A model generated the notes under the pieces. It did not search any database. It was not told where the DNA came from and saw only the letters and a list, made by a program, of their open reading frames with translations. From the NCBI GenBank assembly GCA_003339415.1, contig PDHQ01000106.1:1-64000 (forward strand): a DNA stretch of 64,000 nt, given 5' to 3'. Each line of letters begins with the position of its first letter. Position 1 is the first letter of the stretch. Shown here in pieces: positions 26,230-38,900 of this stretch. The position numbers were made by a program, and so were the translations under genes. Source of the stretch: Ophiocordyceps camponoti-saundersi (nom. inval.). Its lineage: Eukaryota > Ascomycota > Sordariomycetes > Hypocreales > Ophiocordycipitaceae.

Positions 26230-26980
26230 AGTTTATATCCTTATTTATTAAATAAACTTAATTAGGATTTCCTTAATTAAAAATATAATAATATATATTT
26301 ATAAGGTAAAATAAAATAGGCGCTTAAAGCTTTACCTTTTACTAGCTTATATTTTATTATTTAGAGAAAAAGTAAACTATATATTATTAATAACTTATAA
26401 GCTTTAAATAGCGTAGCTATTCCTAATATATATCTAATACCTCTCCCTTAAAATATAATTTATAAGTTAATAGGTAAAACGGTTATTTTTACTATTAATA
26501 CTTAAAGCTTTTTTTTATTAGTTTCTTATCTATTTAAATTATTCAGAGTAGTTTATAATTACTTCCTACCGCGGATTAAAGAGGGCTATAATCGCTCTTA
26601 TAAGGTATAAAAATTCGCCTACTTATATATAAAGATTTATTAATTATATTCTCTAACTATATAAAATATACGCTATTAGATATATTAATAATATAGTAAT
26701 TTTCTTTAATACTTTAAAGAATTATATTAAGTATTTAATTATAATATTTAATCTTTTTATTAATATAAATCTTTCCCTCTTTATTTCTAAATTATTCCTT
26801 TATTACCTATTTATAGAAATATTAAAATATTATATTAATAAATTTATATTAATAAATACTTAATCTTAAGTAAAAGCCTTATAAGATATTAAGTTCCCTA
26901 ATATTTTATAATATCTTAAGTAATGGATTAGATTAATTAAATAGATAAGATATTTTATTCCTTATTTTATATAATAAATT
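26230..26980 (+). pseudogene. Gypsy-3 reverse transcriptase relic
   Basis: The conceptual plus-strand frame follows the Ty3/gypsy RT order. The catalytic box reads Y-I-N-N at 26681-26692 (YIDD/YVDD after G-to-A change). It is followed by I-V-I-F-F-N-T-L and the downstream thumb region typical of fungal gypsy elements. Stops at former Gln and Trp codons break it. Confidence 0.75.
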
Positions 26981-28995
26981 AACTTTTTTTAAAAATATAA
27001 AATAATAATATTCCGAAAAAGATAGGAAAATAAAGTACTTATTACTAAACTGAAAAGAAATACTTTTACCTCCTAATCTAAAATTATCCTAATAAAGGAA
27101 AAAACTAACTATTTTAATAATATTATTAACGCCCTTTATAATAATATTACTCTTAATTAGTTTTTTCCTAATTATTAACTATTTTTATAAATTAATATTT
27201 TTTAGAAAAATAGTTTTATAGCTTATTTTTTCTATATTAATAATAAAGAATCTTAAAAACTATTTTTAGCTTTATTTTAGTAATTTATTAAACTTATTTA
27301 TTATTTTTATTATATACTTAAACTAGCTAAAATTAAATATTAGCTAACTAAACTTAAAATTTTTTACTTAATTTAAGCTTATTATAAACTCTAAACTTAT
27401 TTAATTAAAACTTAGAAATTAAAAATTATAACTATTATAAATTATATTATAATTTTAATAATTATAAAATAAACCTCTTTTTTTATTATTAATATAAAAA
27501 GTAATAATTATTTTACTTTTATTTTTTAATTTTTTAATTAATATTTTTTTAAAGTTTAATATATCCTTAATATTTTTAATACTCTTATAAACTCTCTTTT
27601 ACGCCTCTTTTTAAAAATAGCTTTAGAAAAAAAATAAGAAAAACTTAAAGATATCTAGAAAGATTATATTAACTAGGAATATACGCTTATTTCCTTAAAA
27701 GCTAACCTTAATAACGCTTTCTAATATAAGATTTCCGAAAAATATCTCTTTAATATATAATAATCTAAAATTTTAGAGTAACTTAAAGATAAAGATTCTT
27801 AGGAAAAACTCGCTTTTATTTAAGTAAATAGCTTATTATATTTTAAAAATATCGATAATTAATAATAATTTTATATTCCTAAAAACTACGTTAAAGAAAT
27901 TATTTCTAAGTATTATTTTTATAAATTTTATATTAGCTAGAGATATATATAAGCTAAACTTTCCTTTAGTTTTATTATTTCCTAATTAAAGAAAAAAATT
28001 AACGATTTTATAAACGAATATAATATTTATAAATAAAATTAAACTAATAAATAAGCTCCTTTTAAGGAAATAGTTTCTATTTATTCCCTAGCGATTTTTT
28101 TTATATAATTATAATAAACTTTATTATTAAACTCTCTTTAATCTTTTTAGATAATTTACCTTAGTTTAAACTTAAAGAAAAGTTTTATAATACCTTTTTT
28201 ACTATTATTAATAAATTCTTAAAAATATATATTTTAACCTTTAAATATAATTACTTTATTATTAAAAAATAAGCTTAGTAGCTATATAATAAGCTTACCT
28301 ATTATAACTAAGGACTCTTAAAGTAAATTATCTTTAATTAGGATTTAAAATTTATAACTAAGTTTTAAAAAACCTTATAATTTACTTTTAGTATTAAACT
28401 CCTAATATTAACTATATATTACTTATAAATTAATAATTTATCTAAAAGATAAAATTAAACTATTGAAATTACTCTTAAATTTTTTGCTACTAATTTCTAG
28501 ATAAAATAATAAATTAACGCCTTATTAGCTTTTTAGTTTTTACTTAATAACTCCTTCTCCTTAGTTATTAAGACTATATTAAGTAAGTTATTTATTAGAT
28601 TCTAAATAAATAATAATTTTTATTATTTAAGTAATTAAGCTTCCCTTAAATTTAAAAAAATATTAAAAAATAAAGTAATTATCTTTATTACTTATACTTA
28701 AGCTATAATAAAAAGATAATATAATAAGAAATACCGGAAGCTTAAGTTTAAGCTTAGCGATTAAGTTTAGCTAAAACTTAGAAAAAAATATTTTATTTTT
28801 AATAGATAAATAGCGAAGCTTTTAAAATAGTAAACTAAGCCCTTTTACGTAATCGAAAAAATTAGTTATCTAGCTTATTAACTAAATTTTAATAATTTTA
28901 TAAATATCTATCTTATTATATTAGTTATATAACTTTAACTAGTTAATATTCTAAGAAAATAACCTAGCTTTAAGCTTAATACTAATAACTATAAG

Positions 28996-29120
28996 ATCGA
29001 ATAAATCCTTAATAAGAGAAAAGTTAAAAAAAGGCGAGGTATTACTTAAATAAAGTACCTTATATATTAGAAAAGATACCTAAGTAATAATAATTAATAA
29101 ATAGCTAAGAAGGACTTTTA
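28996..29120 (+). pseudogene. Gypsy-3 chromodomain relic
   Basis: Downstream of the integrase tail the frame reads I-E-stop-I-L-N-K-R, then K-Y-L-I-Y-stop-K, with a final I-A-K-K-D-F. This fits the VERIL...KYLVRWKGY...EW pattern of chromodomains when RIP-type stops replace Trp. In chromoviruses this domain tethers integrase to modified histones and steers insertion into heterochromatin. Confidence 0.65.
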
Positions 29121-29129
29121 ATAAAAGGA

Positions 29130-32112
29130 GATAATTAAAGAATTTAAGAAAGAAAAAGATAAGTTAGAAGCTAAGCTAGAAATTACTAAGAAAAAATATA
29201 TAAATACTTTTAAAAAGTACTAGCTATTAGAATAAGGTAAATAAGTTACTTAGTAATAAATATATAATATTTTTAGGAAATAATAAACTTAACGTATCGC
29301 TATTTATATTAAATTTCCCTTTATTTTCTTACCTTTCTTCTCTTACTTCTTCTCTCTTTTATTTATCCTCTCTTATTCCCTTTTATATTACCTATCTTTA
29401 TTATATCTTCCTATATATTAGTTTTTATCCCCCTTATAGTTATTTCTTTTTATCTTTTAATTCCTTTTATTATTTTTATATTATTTTTTTTCTTTTATAC
29501 TTAAGATTAATTCTCCTTATAATAATCCTTATTATTCTTATAATAAGATATATTATAAGTTATTTTATAAATAATTAATTTATATTCCCCTTATACTTAT
29601 ATTTAAAAGTTTAAAAAAAGCTATTTAGCTATTTAGGAACCTTATAGAATTTTAATATTTATTAAAATCGCTTACTTATAAGTTTAATAACTAGAAATCG
29701 AATAACTATATAACTTTTATCGCTTAGAAATAAGTATTATAAAAAGAGGTATATAATTTATTATTTAATAAATTAGATAGTTATATTTATTATATTAATA
29801 GAAAAGTAAAAAGGTAAGCTAATAAAGAATAACTTCCTAATAATAAAGATTATAATTCTAAGTACTCGCTTTTAGATAATAAATACTTTAACTTTAATTA
29901 CTCTCTACTTAATATTTCTAAAGTTATAGCGCTTAGATATGTTACTTAATAAACTACTACGGTATCTTTTTCTATTACTAGCTTTACCTTTAAAATACTA
30001 GCTATTTTATTAAAAAGCTATACTTAACTTTCTTTATTATACTCCCTCGCTAATATTAAAAGTAATATTTTTCCGTAATCTAATTAGCTTAGAAAAAATT
30101 ATTATAGCGCTTATACGCTATTAGAAATTATAAAAGATTATATTAAAGGCCTTATTACTAAGTAAATTTATTAGGAGTTAGAAAAGTTAAAAAAGATTAA
30201 GAGAATCTTAGCTATTATTTCTTATACTAATTACCTTAATAAGATAGAAAGAATAATATTAATAGCTATAGAAAAAAAAACTAAGGTTAAAAGAGCTATT
30301 TTTATTTTTAGAAAATCCTTAGTAAAGCGTTTTATTACTCCTTTTACTTTTACTTAATAAAATATTCTTAGAACCTTTAATAAGTAAACTCGCTCTACCT
30401 CTTAATAACTTAAAACCCCCGTAATAGTTTTTAAAACCGCGATTTAATTTTAAAAGGTTTTAAAAGCTAAAAAAGTTAAAAAGCCTAATAATAATTTCTT
30501 AGTAACTTATTATAATAATTTAATTTAAATTATTAAATACTCGCTTACTTTTTTTATAATATATTATAATAAATAAGCTTTAGTATTTTAAAATATAAAT
30601 ATTATTTTAATTTAGGTAACTTATTTTAATAAGTATCTTATTAAATATAATATTTCCCTTAGCTTAAATTATATAGCGAAAATATTTAATATTAGTAACG
30701 AATAGATTATTAATTTCCTTATCTTAATATTTATTTTACTTAATACCCCGGCTTTTAAGAACTTATTAATTAATATTAATAAAATCGTTATATTCGTTAA
30801 TAAGAAATTAGTATTTAATAATTTAGGTAAGATATTAGAGTTTTACGAAAAAAACTAATAAGACTTTTATATTTATATAAGAGAAAAGATATATTTACTT
30901 AATAAGGGTATTATTACTTTACTTCTAACTATTATTATTAATTATATACTCTCTTTAGCTTAGAGTAATATTATTAGAAATAAAATAACTCTAAACTTTA
31001 ATAATATTCCTATTTTTAATATTTTAAATTTAGTAAAAATAGCTCCTAATAATATTATTAAGAAGCTATATAATTAGAAAGGTAGCTTAGTTAAACCCTC
31101 TAATAGTGCTAAGTATATTATAACTATTAAGCTTATTAACGCTAATTTATTTATTAATATAATAATAAATTAAGATTTTTCGTAGCTTTCTATATAGCTT
31201 TAGTATAAACTATAGCGGATATATATTAATAACGCGCTTTATATAAAAAGTATATATTATATTATTTAACTATTAATAAGTAATAGCTATTATATCTATT
31301 TATTTATTAATATATAATAGATTTTTAAGTTATTTAACTATTAATATATAATAATAATATATCCTCTAAGCTTAGGTAAGAACCTTATAAATTAGTATAT
31401 TTTTAATATCGCTTTCTAATATTTTTATAATATAATACTAATTATATACTATTTTTTCCTTATACTTTATACGCTATAAATAAAGAAAGAATATCGGCTA
31501 TAATAAGAAAGCTAAGTAAAGCCTATTTATTATAAACTACTTATAATATATACTTAAGGATAAGTATAAACTATTTATAATATAGTTAACTTTATTATTA
31601 TTCTTAATATCTTAAATACTTTTATCTTTATAAAGTATATTATACCTAAAGCTATAAATTATATCTCTTACGCTAATTATAGTAAGATTATCTATATTCG
31701 CTCTTATATTATCGCTATAACTTATATATTTAAATAATAAAAATAGTAAGATATTTTCTTTATTTTATTCTTTTAGTTTATATATTATATCGCGTTCTTT
31801 TTATTCTTATTTTCCTTTCTTAATATTATAATACTCTTAACTATAATATATATTCTTTTATATATATTTAATATATATTATAATTCTCCTTTATTATTCT
31901 TATTTTATTTTTTTATTTCTTTTTTATTTTATATAAATTAACTTAATTCTTTATATATAAATCCCTAATAATATTTCTTAATTTATAATTAAATATAATT
32001 ATTAAAGTTAATATAGAAAAGCCTTTAAATATAATAATAGTTTTTAAAATAATATAAAAAGTTAATAAAGCTATTAGAATTCTTTTTAAGCTTAGGGAGT
32101 TAATATAAGATA
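29130..32112 (+). other. Extra 3-kb region between chromodomain and 3' LTR
   Basis: Most chromoviruses end soon after the chromodomain, but here about 3 kb of RIPed DNA remains. It includes a plus-strand stretch (about 29600-31700) with protein-like composition and comparatively few stops. No domain was recognised. It may be an additional element-encoded frame or part of another nested element. Confidence 0.45.
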
Positions 32113-32698
32113 TATAATAATACTTTTATAAATCGCCTAACCTCTTATAATATTTTATTAGGATTTCCCCTCTTAGAATTTTACTTAAATTTCCCCTAGA
32201 AACTTTATTACCTTTACGCTAAGGAAATTACTAAGATTTCCTATTAAGATTTCTCTATAATAACTCTTAAGATTTTACTAAGATTCCCTATTAGATTTAG
32301 TATTAAAATATACTTTTAGAAATCTCTAGATTTTATTAGGAAATCCCTATATACTAGGAAATTACCGTATACTAAGAAATCTCCGTTTTACTAATATATA
32401 CGGAAATTACCGTAAAATCCCCTTAAGTAAATATTTTTAAGATTATACTAAGAAATCTTCCTTAAGCTCCTAGCTATATAATTAGCTTAGTATTCCTTTA
32501 AGTAATAATTTAGATTCTTTTATTATTATTATTTTAATTTTTAAAAGACTTTTACCTATATTTATATTTTTTATAATAGCTATTTTATAATTTTATAATT
32601 AGTAGCTAGCTTATCTCCCTCTTTTATATATTATATTTAATAGCTAGCTTAGTATATACGCTTATTAGAAGATTATTTATATAATCGTATATTAGCTA
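32113..32698 (+). repeat. Gypsy-3 right LTR
   Basis: 586 bp, aligned with 22442-23024. It starts TATAATAATAC (RIPed TG start). A polypurine-like stretch, AGGGAGTTAATATAAGA, precedes it at about 32095-32111. Confidence 0.85.
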
Positions 32699-32734
32699 TA
32701 TTAATTATTCTTTTTATAATAATATATTTATTAA

Positions 32735-33120
32735 TATAAAATATTTATAATATTACTTTTATATATTACTTAATATTTTACTAAAACTTTCTTTAAAAAT
32801 ATTATTATATTTATACTTTAAATTTTACTAATATTTTCTATTAAAATTAATATTAAAAGTACCTTTTAAAAACTTTAAACTTTAATTAAAAAATCTCTAT
32901 ATACTAGGAGATTTTAATAATATATTTTATAATATATATAAAAATCTTTATAAAATCTTTTTAAATAAATACTTTTAAAATTATAATAAAAAAATCTTTT
33001 AATAAAAAATTATAAAATTAGTTTAATATTTTCTTAAGTAATATAGAATATTTTCTTATAATTATAATTATAATTTTTAAAACTTTTATCTATATTTATA
33101 TTTATTATAATATTTAGTAT
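32735..33120 (+). repeat. Strongly degraded Gypsy-3 LTR-like copy
   Basis: It follows the order of the Gypsy-3 LTR (TATAATATTACTT, CTATATACTAGGAGATT, CTATATTTATATTTATTATAA words) but is far more AT-rich. It is probably an older solo LTR hit by more RIP rounds. Confidence 0.55.
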
Positions 33121-33448
33121 TTAAATTTAATACTAATAGCTTAATAATTATAATAATTAAATAAATAAAACTTACTTATTTTAAATATTATAATATTATA
33201 AAAACTTTATATACTTTTATAATTAAAGTATAAAATAACTATATTTAAAGAATAATTTTAAATTATATAAATATTATAAAGTTATTATAACTTAGTTTTA
33301 AAACTACTTTAAAAATATAAAATATTTAATAAAAAGTATATATATTTTTTTACCTTAAATATATAGCTAAAGTATAGTTAAACTTAAGTATAATATAAAT
33401 AAAAGTAATAGTCTTATTAAGCTTATAATAAGTATAATTAAGATAATA
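33121..33448. other. AT-rich RIPed spacer
   Basis: No gene or repeat match was recognised. Confidence 0.45.
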
Positions 33449-33660
33449 GGTAATAATAAAGTAAGTTATTAAAAAACTAGAAACCTTTTAATAATAATTA
33501 TAAGCTGCCTTAGCTACTAAAGTGCTAGGAATTTATTTAAAAATAAAGGATAATTATAAAGTAAGTTAAGTAGCTAATTTTTTAAACCTTTACTAAGTAT
33601 TATTAATATATATATTAAAAGTACTTAAAACTTAAATAAGATATATAATATAAAGTATAA
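33449..33660. repeat. Body fragment of the SINE-like family (inverted, no tRNA head)
   Basis: The reverse complement matches the left body of both SINE-like copies (about 13665-13875 and 14850-15000). It lacks the tRNA-like head. It adjoins repeat F2, which hints that the SINE body and part of F share ancestry or that this is a truncated copy. Confidence 0.6.
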
Positions 33661-34620
33661 GTAGTTTAGCGGGGGAAAAAGGATACCCTAAGCAAGTATA
33701 GTAAATACTTAAGGGGCGTAACTTTTTAGGTAATTAGAGTCTTTAACTAATATAAAGGGGGATCTCTAGCTATAAGGGGAGGGGCTAAATAGTAATTCTT
33801 TATAAAAAGAATAATAAGAAATTAATTTCCTATATAAAAATAAGAAAAAAAGGGGAAAGAAAATAAAAACTATTTAATTAAGTATTAAAAACTTAAATAT
33901 TTTAATTAGTAATTTAAAATATAAAAACATAAAGTTTAAAATAAAGTTATAATTCTATTTAATAAAGTTTTTATTATAAATTCTTTTTAAAACTTAACTT
34001 ATTATATATAATTCTTATAATAATTATAAAAATAAGCTTAAGGGCTAATTCTTACTTAATTTCTTCCTTTTATAAGGGAAATTAAATTATATTATATACT
34101 TAGTAATAACCTTTATCCTACTATTATTACTTTTAAAGTTATAATTTATAAGAATATTTTAAAATTAAAAGAACTTTTAAAATTATCTAATTATAGCTTA
34201 TATAAGCCCTTTATAATATATTATCTTAATCTAGCGTTATTTTTCTTTAAGGTATATTTATTACCGCTACTAAACTCCTTCTTAAGCGCGCGCTATAATA
34301 ATAAATAATAAACTCTTTTTTTCATAAATAACTAACTTTTTCTTATAACTTAAATAAAACATATATAAGCGTAGTAAGAAAAAAATAGAGAAAACTATTA
34401 GTAAAGAAAATAATAAAGGAAACTTTAATTTTTTTTTAAGTTTAAGCCTTAAATATAGCAACTTTAGTATTTATACTAGCTTTCTACTAATAGTATATTA
34501 CCCTTAAGCTTCCTCTCTTAAGCTTACTATTATATAATTAAATACTTATTAACTACTTTATTAATCTTAGCTTATATATTAAGGTTTATAAGTTTTAAGG
34601 GCTATTAGCTAATAAAAATA
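33661..34620. repeat. Repeat F, copy 2 (inverted, uninterrupted)
   Basis: The reverse complement is co-linear with F1 in three pieces: 13296-13340, 6185-6374 and 3560-4302. It lacks both E1 and Gypsy-1. The Gypsy-1 target appears once as GTATA at 33696-33700, making this a natural empty site. No coding motif was recognised. Confidence 0.8.
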
Positions 34621-35451
34621 TTAATAGTTAAAGCTATTAAGATTATTTTTAATATCTTAAGTTAGTTTTTAATAAATACTTTACTTATATAAGCTATAAT
34701 AAACCTTTTTATATTAAGTATTATATACTTTCCTTAGTAAACTAGATTATAATTATTATTCTAAGCTATATAATTCTTATAAGGGACTAGCTTTTTAATT
34801 TAGAAACTAAAAGGTTTTAGATTAATTAATTCTATCCTAATATTAGCTATAATAAAGCTTTTACTAAGCTAAACTCTTAGGTTTTTAGCTAAGCTATAAT
34901 AAGTAAAATATATTTATTATAAAATATTTATATCTTTCTTATAGTTTTCTTTTAAAAGTTTTTTTATACTAGCGGGTTTTTAATTAATTTATCTAGCTTC
35001 TTACTTATTATTTTTCTTAAGCTATATTATAAAAAGGAGGCTAATTATCGCAAGGTTAGGTTTTTTTTATTAGTATTTTCTTCCTAATATTATATTTAAG
35101 CTATATTTTACTTATAAAGTTTTAAAAGATTATTTTCTTTACCTTATTAAGTCCTCCTTTATTTATAATATTAGTAAGCGTTTTAATAATCTTAGTCTTA
35201 ATCTCTAAGTTATTTAAAGTAATTATTATTTACTTTAGGCTTTTTAAAGTAAATAAAGCTTTAAAACTAAGTAAAGTTAAAATACTTAATATTAAAACTT
35301 TTTAATTATTAATTAGGTTATTTATAATTTTATTTTTATAAATAGCTATATTATTTATAGCGTTAATTTATTTTATATTTTTATTTTTAGCTTTCTTATC
35401 TTTAATATTTTTATTATTATTTCTCTAATTAAAGTTATTATTATTAGTATT
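34621..35451. other. AT-rich RIPed DNA, target of Gypsy-2
   Basis: No feature was recognised. It ends at CTAAG (35452-35456), the duplicated target of Gypsy-2. Confidence 0.5.
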
Positions 35452-35456
35452 CTAAG

Positions 35457-35649
35457 TATTATACGCTAGCACTTATAAGGATTTATCTTAGATATTTCAC
35501 AGCGATTTCTAAGGTTTCTTATTATAGTTATATAACCCCTAAAAACCTTATTATAAAATTACTCGGAAAAACCTTAAAAGAAAATACTAGAAAAAATAAT
35601 CGCTTCCCTATTAAGATTTTACTATACCCTCTCCTATCTTTACTAATAT
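35457..35649 (+). repeat. Gypsy-2 5' LTR, left part
   Basis: 193 bp starting TATTATACGCTAG, matching the first part of 48346-48668. It ends in the AATAT target (35645-35649) of Copia-1. Confidence 0.9.
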
Positions 35650-35950
35650 TATTAGATATTATCTCTCTATACCCCTTTATATTTACTATACGATATATAT
35701 ATAAAGGATAGTATAGATATAGGGAAGCCTCTAACGAAATATATATTACTACCTAAGTCGTGCCTCGTATAACTTAGGAGGTAAGAGGTAGCTTAGATAA
35801 GAAAAAGGAGGGTATAGAAGTAAAGTATTATCTAGCTATATAGCCGCTCTTCCTTATACGATAAAAGAAAAGTATTTATCTCTAATTATACTTAATTTAA
35901 GTTACCTTTACTTTCTTTTACTTATATATACGTATAAAAACTACTTAATA
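35650..35950 (+). repeat. Copia-1 5' LTR
   Basis: 301 bp, co-linear with 42640-42940. Differences between the two are mostly C/T and G/A, as RIP would give. Confidence 0.93.
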
Positions 35951-38900
35951 TTAATTAGTAGTTATATTAGTTATTATTAGTTAATTATAAATTAGCTAAA
36001 ATAACGAGATAGGTATTATATAATATTAAAAAGCTCTTATACCTGCTATTAACCGATACCTATATTTTTAACTTATTTCTTAATATTAGTTTTTACCGAA
36101 AAGCTATTTTTACCCGGTATTATTATTAAGACTAAAAGATTAAGGTAACGTATAATACCTACTAATAATAAAATCCTTACCGAAAAGCTATATTTAGCCT
36201 AGTACTTTTTACTAGTTATATAATATTACTTTTAATAGCGTTCCGGAAACGTAATAATAATAATATAGCTTCTATAACTTTAGAAATTAAATAGGAAATA
36301 GTAAATATATTAACTATAATAACGGTAATAAATAAGATTTTAGCTTTATATAATAAAATAATAGAAAAAAGCGAAGTTAACTCTTATATCTAAATTTAAA
36401 GTATAAACTTAGTTTATTAGGATATATAACCTAACTTTATATAACCTCCCGATAAGGTTAAATTAATAATATTTATTACTTAATAGATATACGATATTAT
36501 TTACTTTAACTTTTATAAAAATAACCTTTTTTATATAATCTAATTAAAATTTTAGGAATAGACCTATTATTAGCTAAAATATATTTACTATATATTTTTA
36601 AAAAAACTAACTTAAATTATAGTTATATAATATATCCCGCTTATCGGAAATAGTATATTAATTAAACGCTTTATACGACTCCTTAAGACTAAACCGGAAA
36701 ATATTTTACCCCCTAACCCGTAAGAAGCCTCTTCTATATAGTTAGATTACCCCCCCTTTTCTAAACTAACTTTTCTAGATTATACGATATAAGCTTTATA
36801 TTTAGTATAGCCCCTTAAGTTAAGATATATCTTAATATAGCTATTATAAAATATCTTAGCCGAACCCTTACTTCGTATAACTTATATATAAAAGTTAATT
36901 ACTTTATATAACTTAAATATATAGCTACCCTTAGTAACCCTAACTTAGACCCTTTTAGAACTAATAAATTAAGCTTTAATAGATATTATATAAGTTTATA
37001 TACTATTATTAATATAAAAAGTAATAAATAGACTAATCTCCTTAGATAAGGTTACCGCTTTCCTTAAGGGTTAGTAAAAAGATTAGAACTATATAAGGCG
37101 GCTATACGATATACTAATTAATAAGACTAGGATTTTTATTAGCTATTACTCTTATATTAATATAATAGAAGATTAATTTTACGCTATTTTTCCGGATATT
37201 CTTTTAGATAAAGCTTAGGACTATTATTTATATTTTATTAGATTAAATAAATAATAGGATAAAATCTATACTTTTTTAAATACGTATTTTAATACTTATA
37301 TAAATTATTTATTATATTAAATAGATTAGACTACTTTTTCTTTTAATATTATATAATAAGAAAACCCTAATAAAACTATAATAAATTTACTTAATACCCT
37401 CCTTAATAAACTTTAACTTATTTAATAAGCTTTTAAACCTAACTATTAAAAAGAAAAGTAACTTTTTACTATTATTATATAAGCTTATTATAGCGTTTTA
37501 AAACTTAAATTAGCTATAATATTCTAAGATATATTATACGAAATATTTATTAATCGCCTTTATTCCTCCCTTATTATCGCTATAGATAAAACTATTAACT
37601 AGTTCTTTATTAAATAACGCTACCTTAATTATAATAAGTATTATATAAACTTTAAATAATTTTCTTTTACTTCTCGCTAATAATAATCGCCCCTTATATA
37701 ATATTTTTCCTTCTAATAACGCCGGTTCTAACCTTATATAATATAAAAGTATTTTATATATAAAAAGGAAAGATATTAATTAATAAACTATAAGTTAGAT
37801 AATATCTAACGCGTATATAAGTAATATTTTACTAATTATAAAGAAACTAGCTAAGACCCCCTTATAAAGGAAGAATTTAATATATTCCTTTTATTATATA
37901 AAGGTTTTAATAAATAAGATTCCTAGTTTTTATAATTATATAACGAAGACTCCGATATTAAAAAAGAAATTATTAGTAGCAAAAACGCGGTTTTATTTTT
38001 TATTATAGCGGCCTATATATACCGCCTTACTAGCGATAATATTTACTAATTAAAGGCCTTAGCGGTTCCCGCGGAATAATTCCTTCTTTCTAATATATAT
38101 TATATAATATACTAAGGCGAGCTTTAAAATATAGGAGCTACGTAAATCTTAATTATAAGTAAATTATAAGTAGAAGCTTATATTTAGAAATACCCTTATA
38201 TAACTATTAACTAGACTTTAACTAAGAATATAATTTATTTTAGCTTTTTAGAATTTACTAAGCTAATCGGAATTATTATCGTACGAAACCTCTTTAGTAA
38301 AGTCTTTTATTATATTCTTAATATTTCTACCTTATTCTTTTTCTATTTTAAAGATATTAACCGCTTTTATGCTTTTTATAATAATATAAGGGATATTATC
38401 GTATAATATAATAATATAATAGTTCTTATTATTAGAAAATAGGGATATTTATTCTTTAATATCTTAAAATAAGAATCTATATTATATTATATAAAATAAA
38501 AGTTATAATAGCTTTATTAACGTTTTAGCTACCTCTATTTATAATAATTTTATAACTTATTAAAAAAGGCTAGTTTTTTAGATATAACTCCCGTAGCCCT
38601 TAAGTTAATCTAATATTTATATTATTAATATTAATTATATAACTTAAAACCTTAATAATTTAAATTCTCCTTAAAAGATAACTACGATTTTAACTACTTA
38701 CTAGTTATCGATATTTTTTACCTTAATAGTAAGCTAATCTTATACGCTATTAATAAAGCTATATTTTTCTAAGCTACCGCCTTTATATAAAATATATTAG
38801 CGGTAAATACTTAAAACGCCTTATATAAATATTAGATTTATATATACTAAAGCTTATTAGATATTATCTCTTATAACGCCGAGACTAACTTTTTCTTTTT

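Larger units (their letters stand above)
22442..32698 (+). mobile_element. Gypsy-3, chromodomain-bearing (chromovirus-like), probably composite
   Basis: Two long LTRs (22442-23024 and 32113-32698) bracket 9.1 kb of RIPed plus-strand relics. These include an RT with a Y-I-N-N box (26681-26692), an integrase tail, and a chromodomain-like segment (28996-29120). Anomalies: a third LTR piece (25497-25645) sits between the left internal part and pol; about 3 kb separates the chromodomain from the 3' LTR; and flanking pentamers do not match (GGACG left, TATTA right). It is therefore likely two or more related copies joined by nesting or recombination. Confidence 0.75.

Noticed and set aside
22442..32698. 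CRISPR-like array from evenly spaced TAGGAAAT/AAGATTTC words in the Gypsy-3 LTRs
   Set aside because: Repeats are short, diverged, irregularly spaced, and confined to an LTR that occurs elsewhere as a unit.
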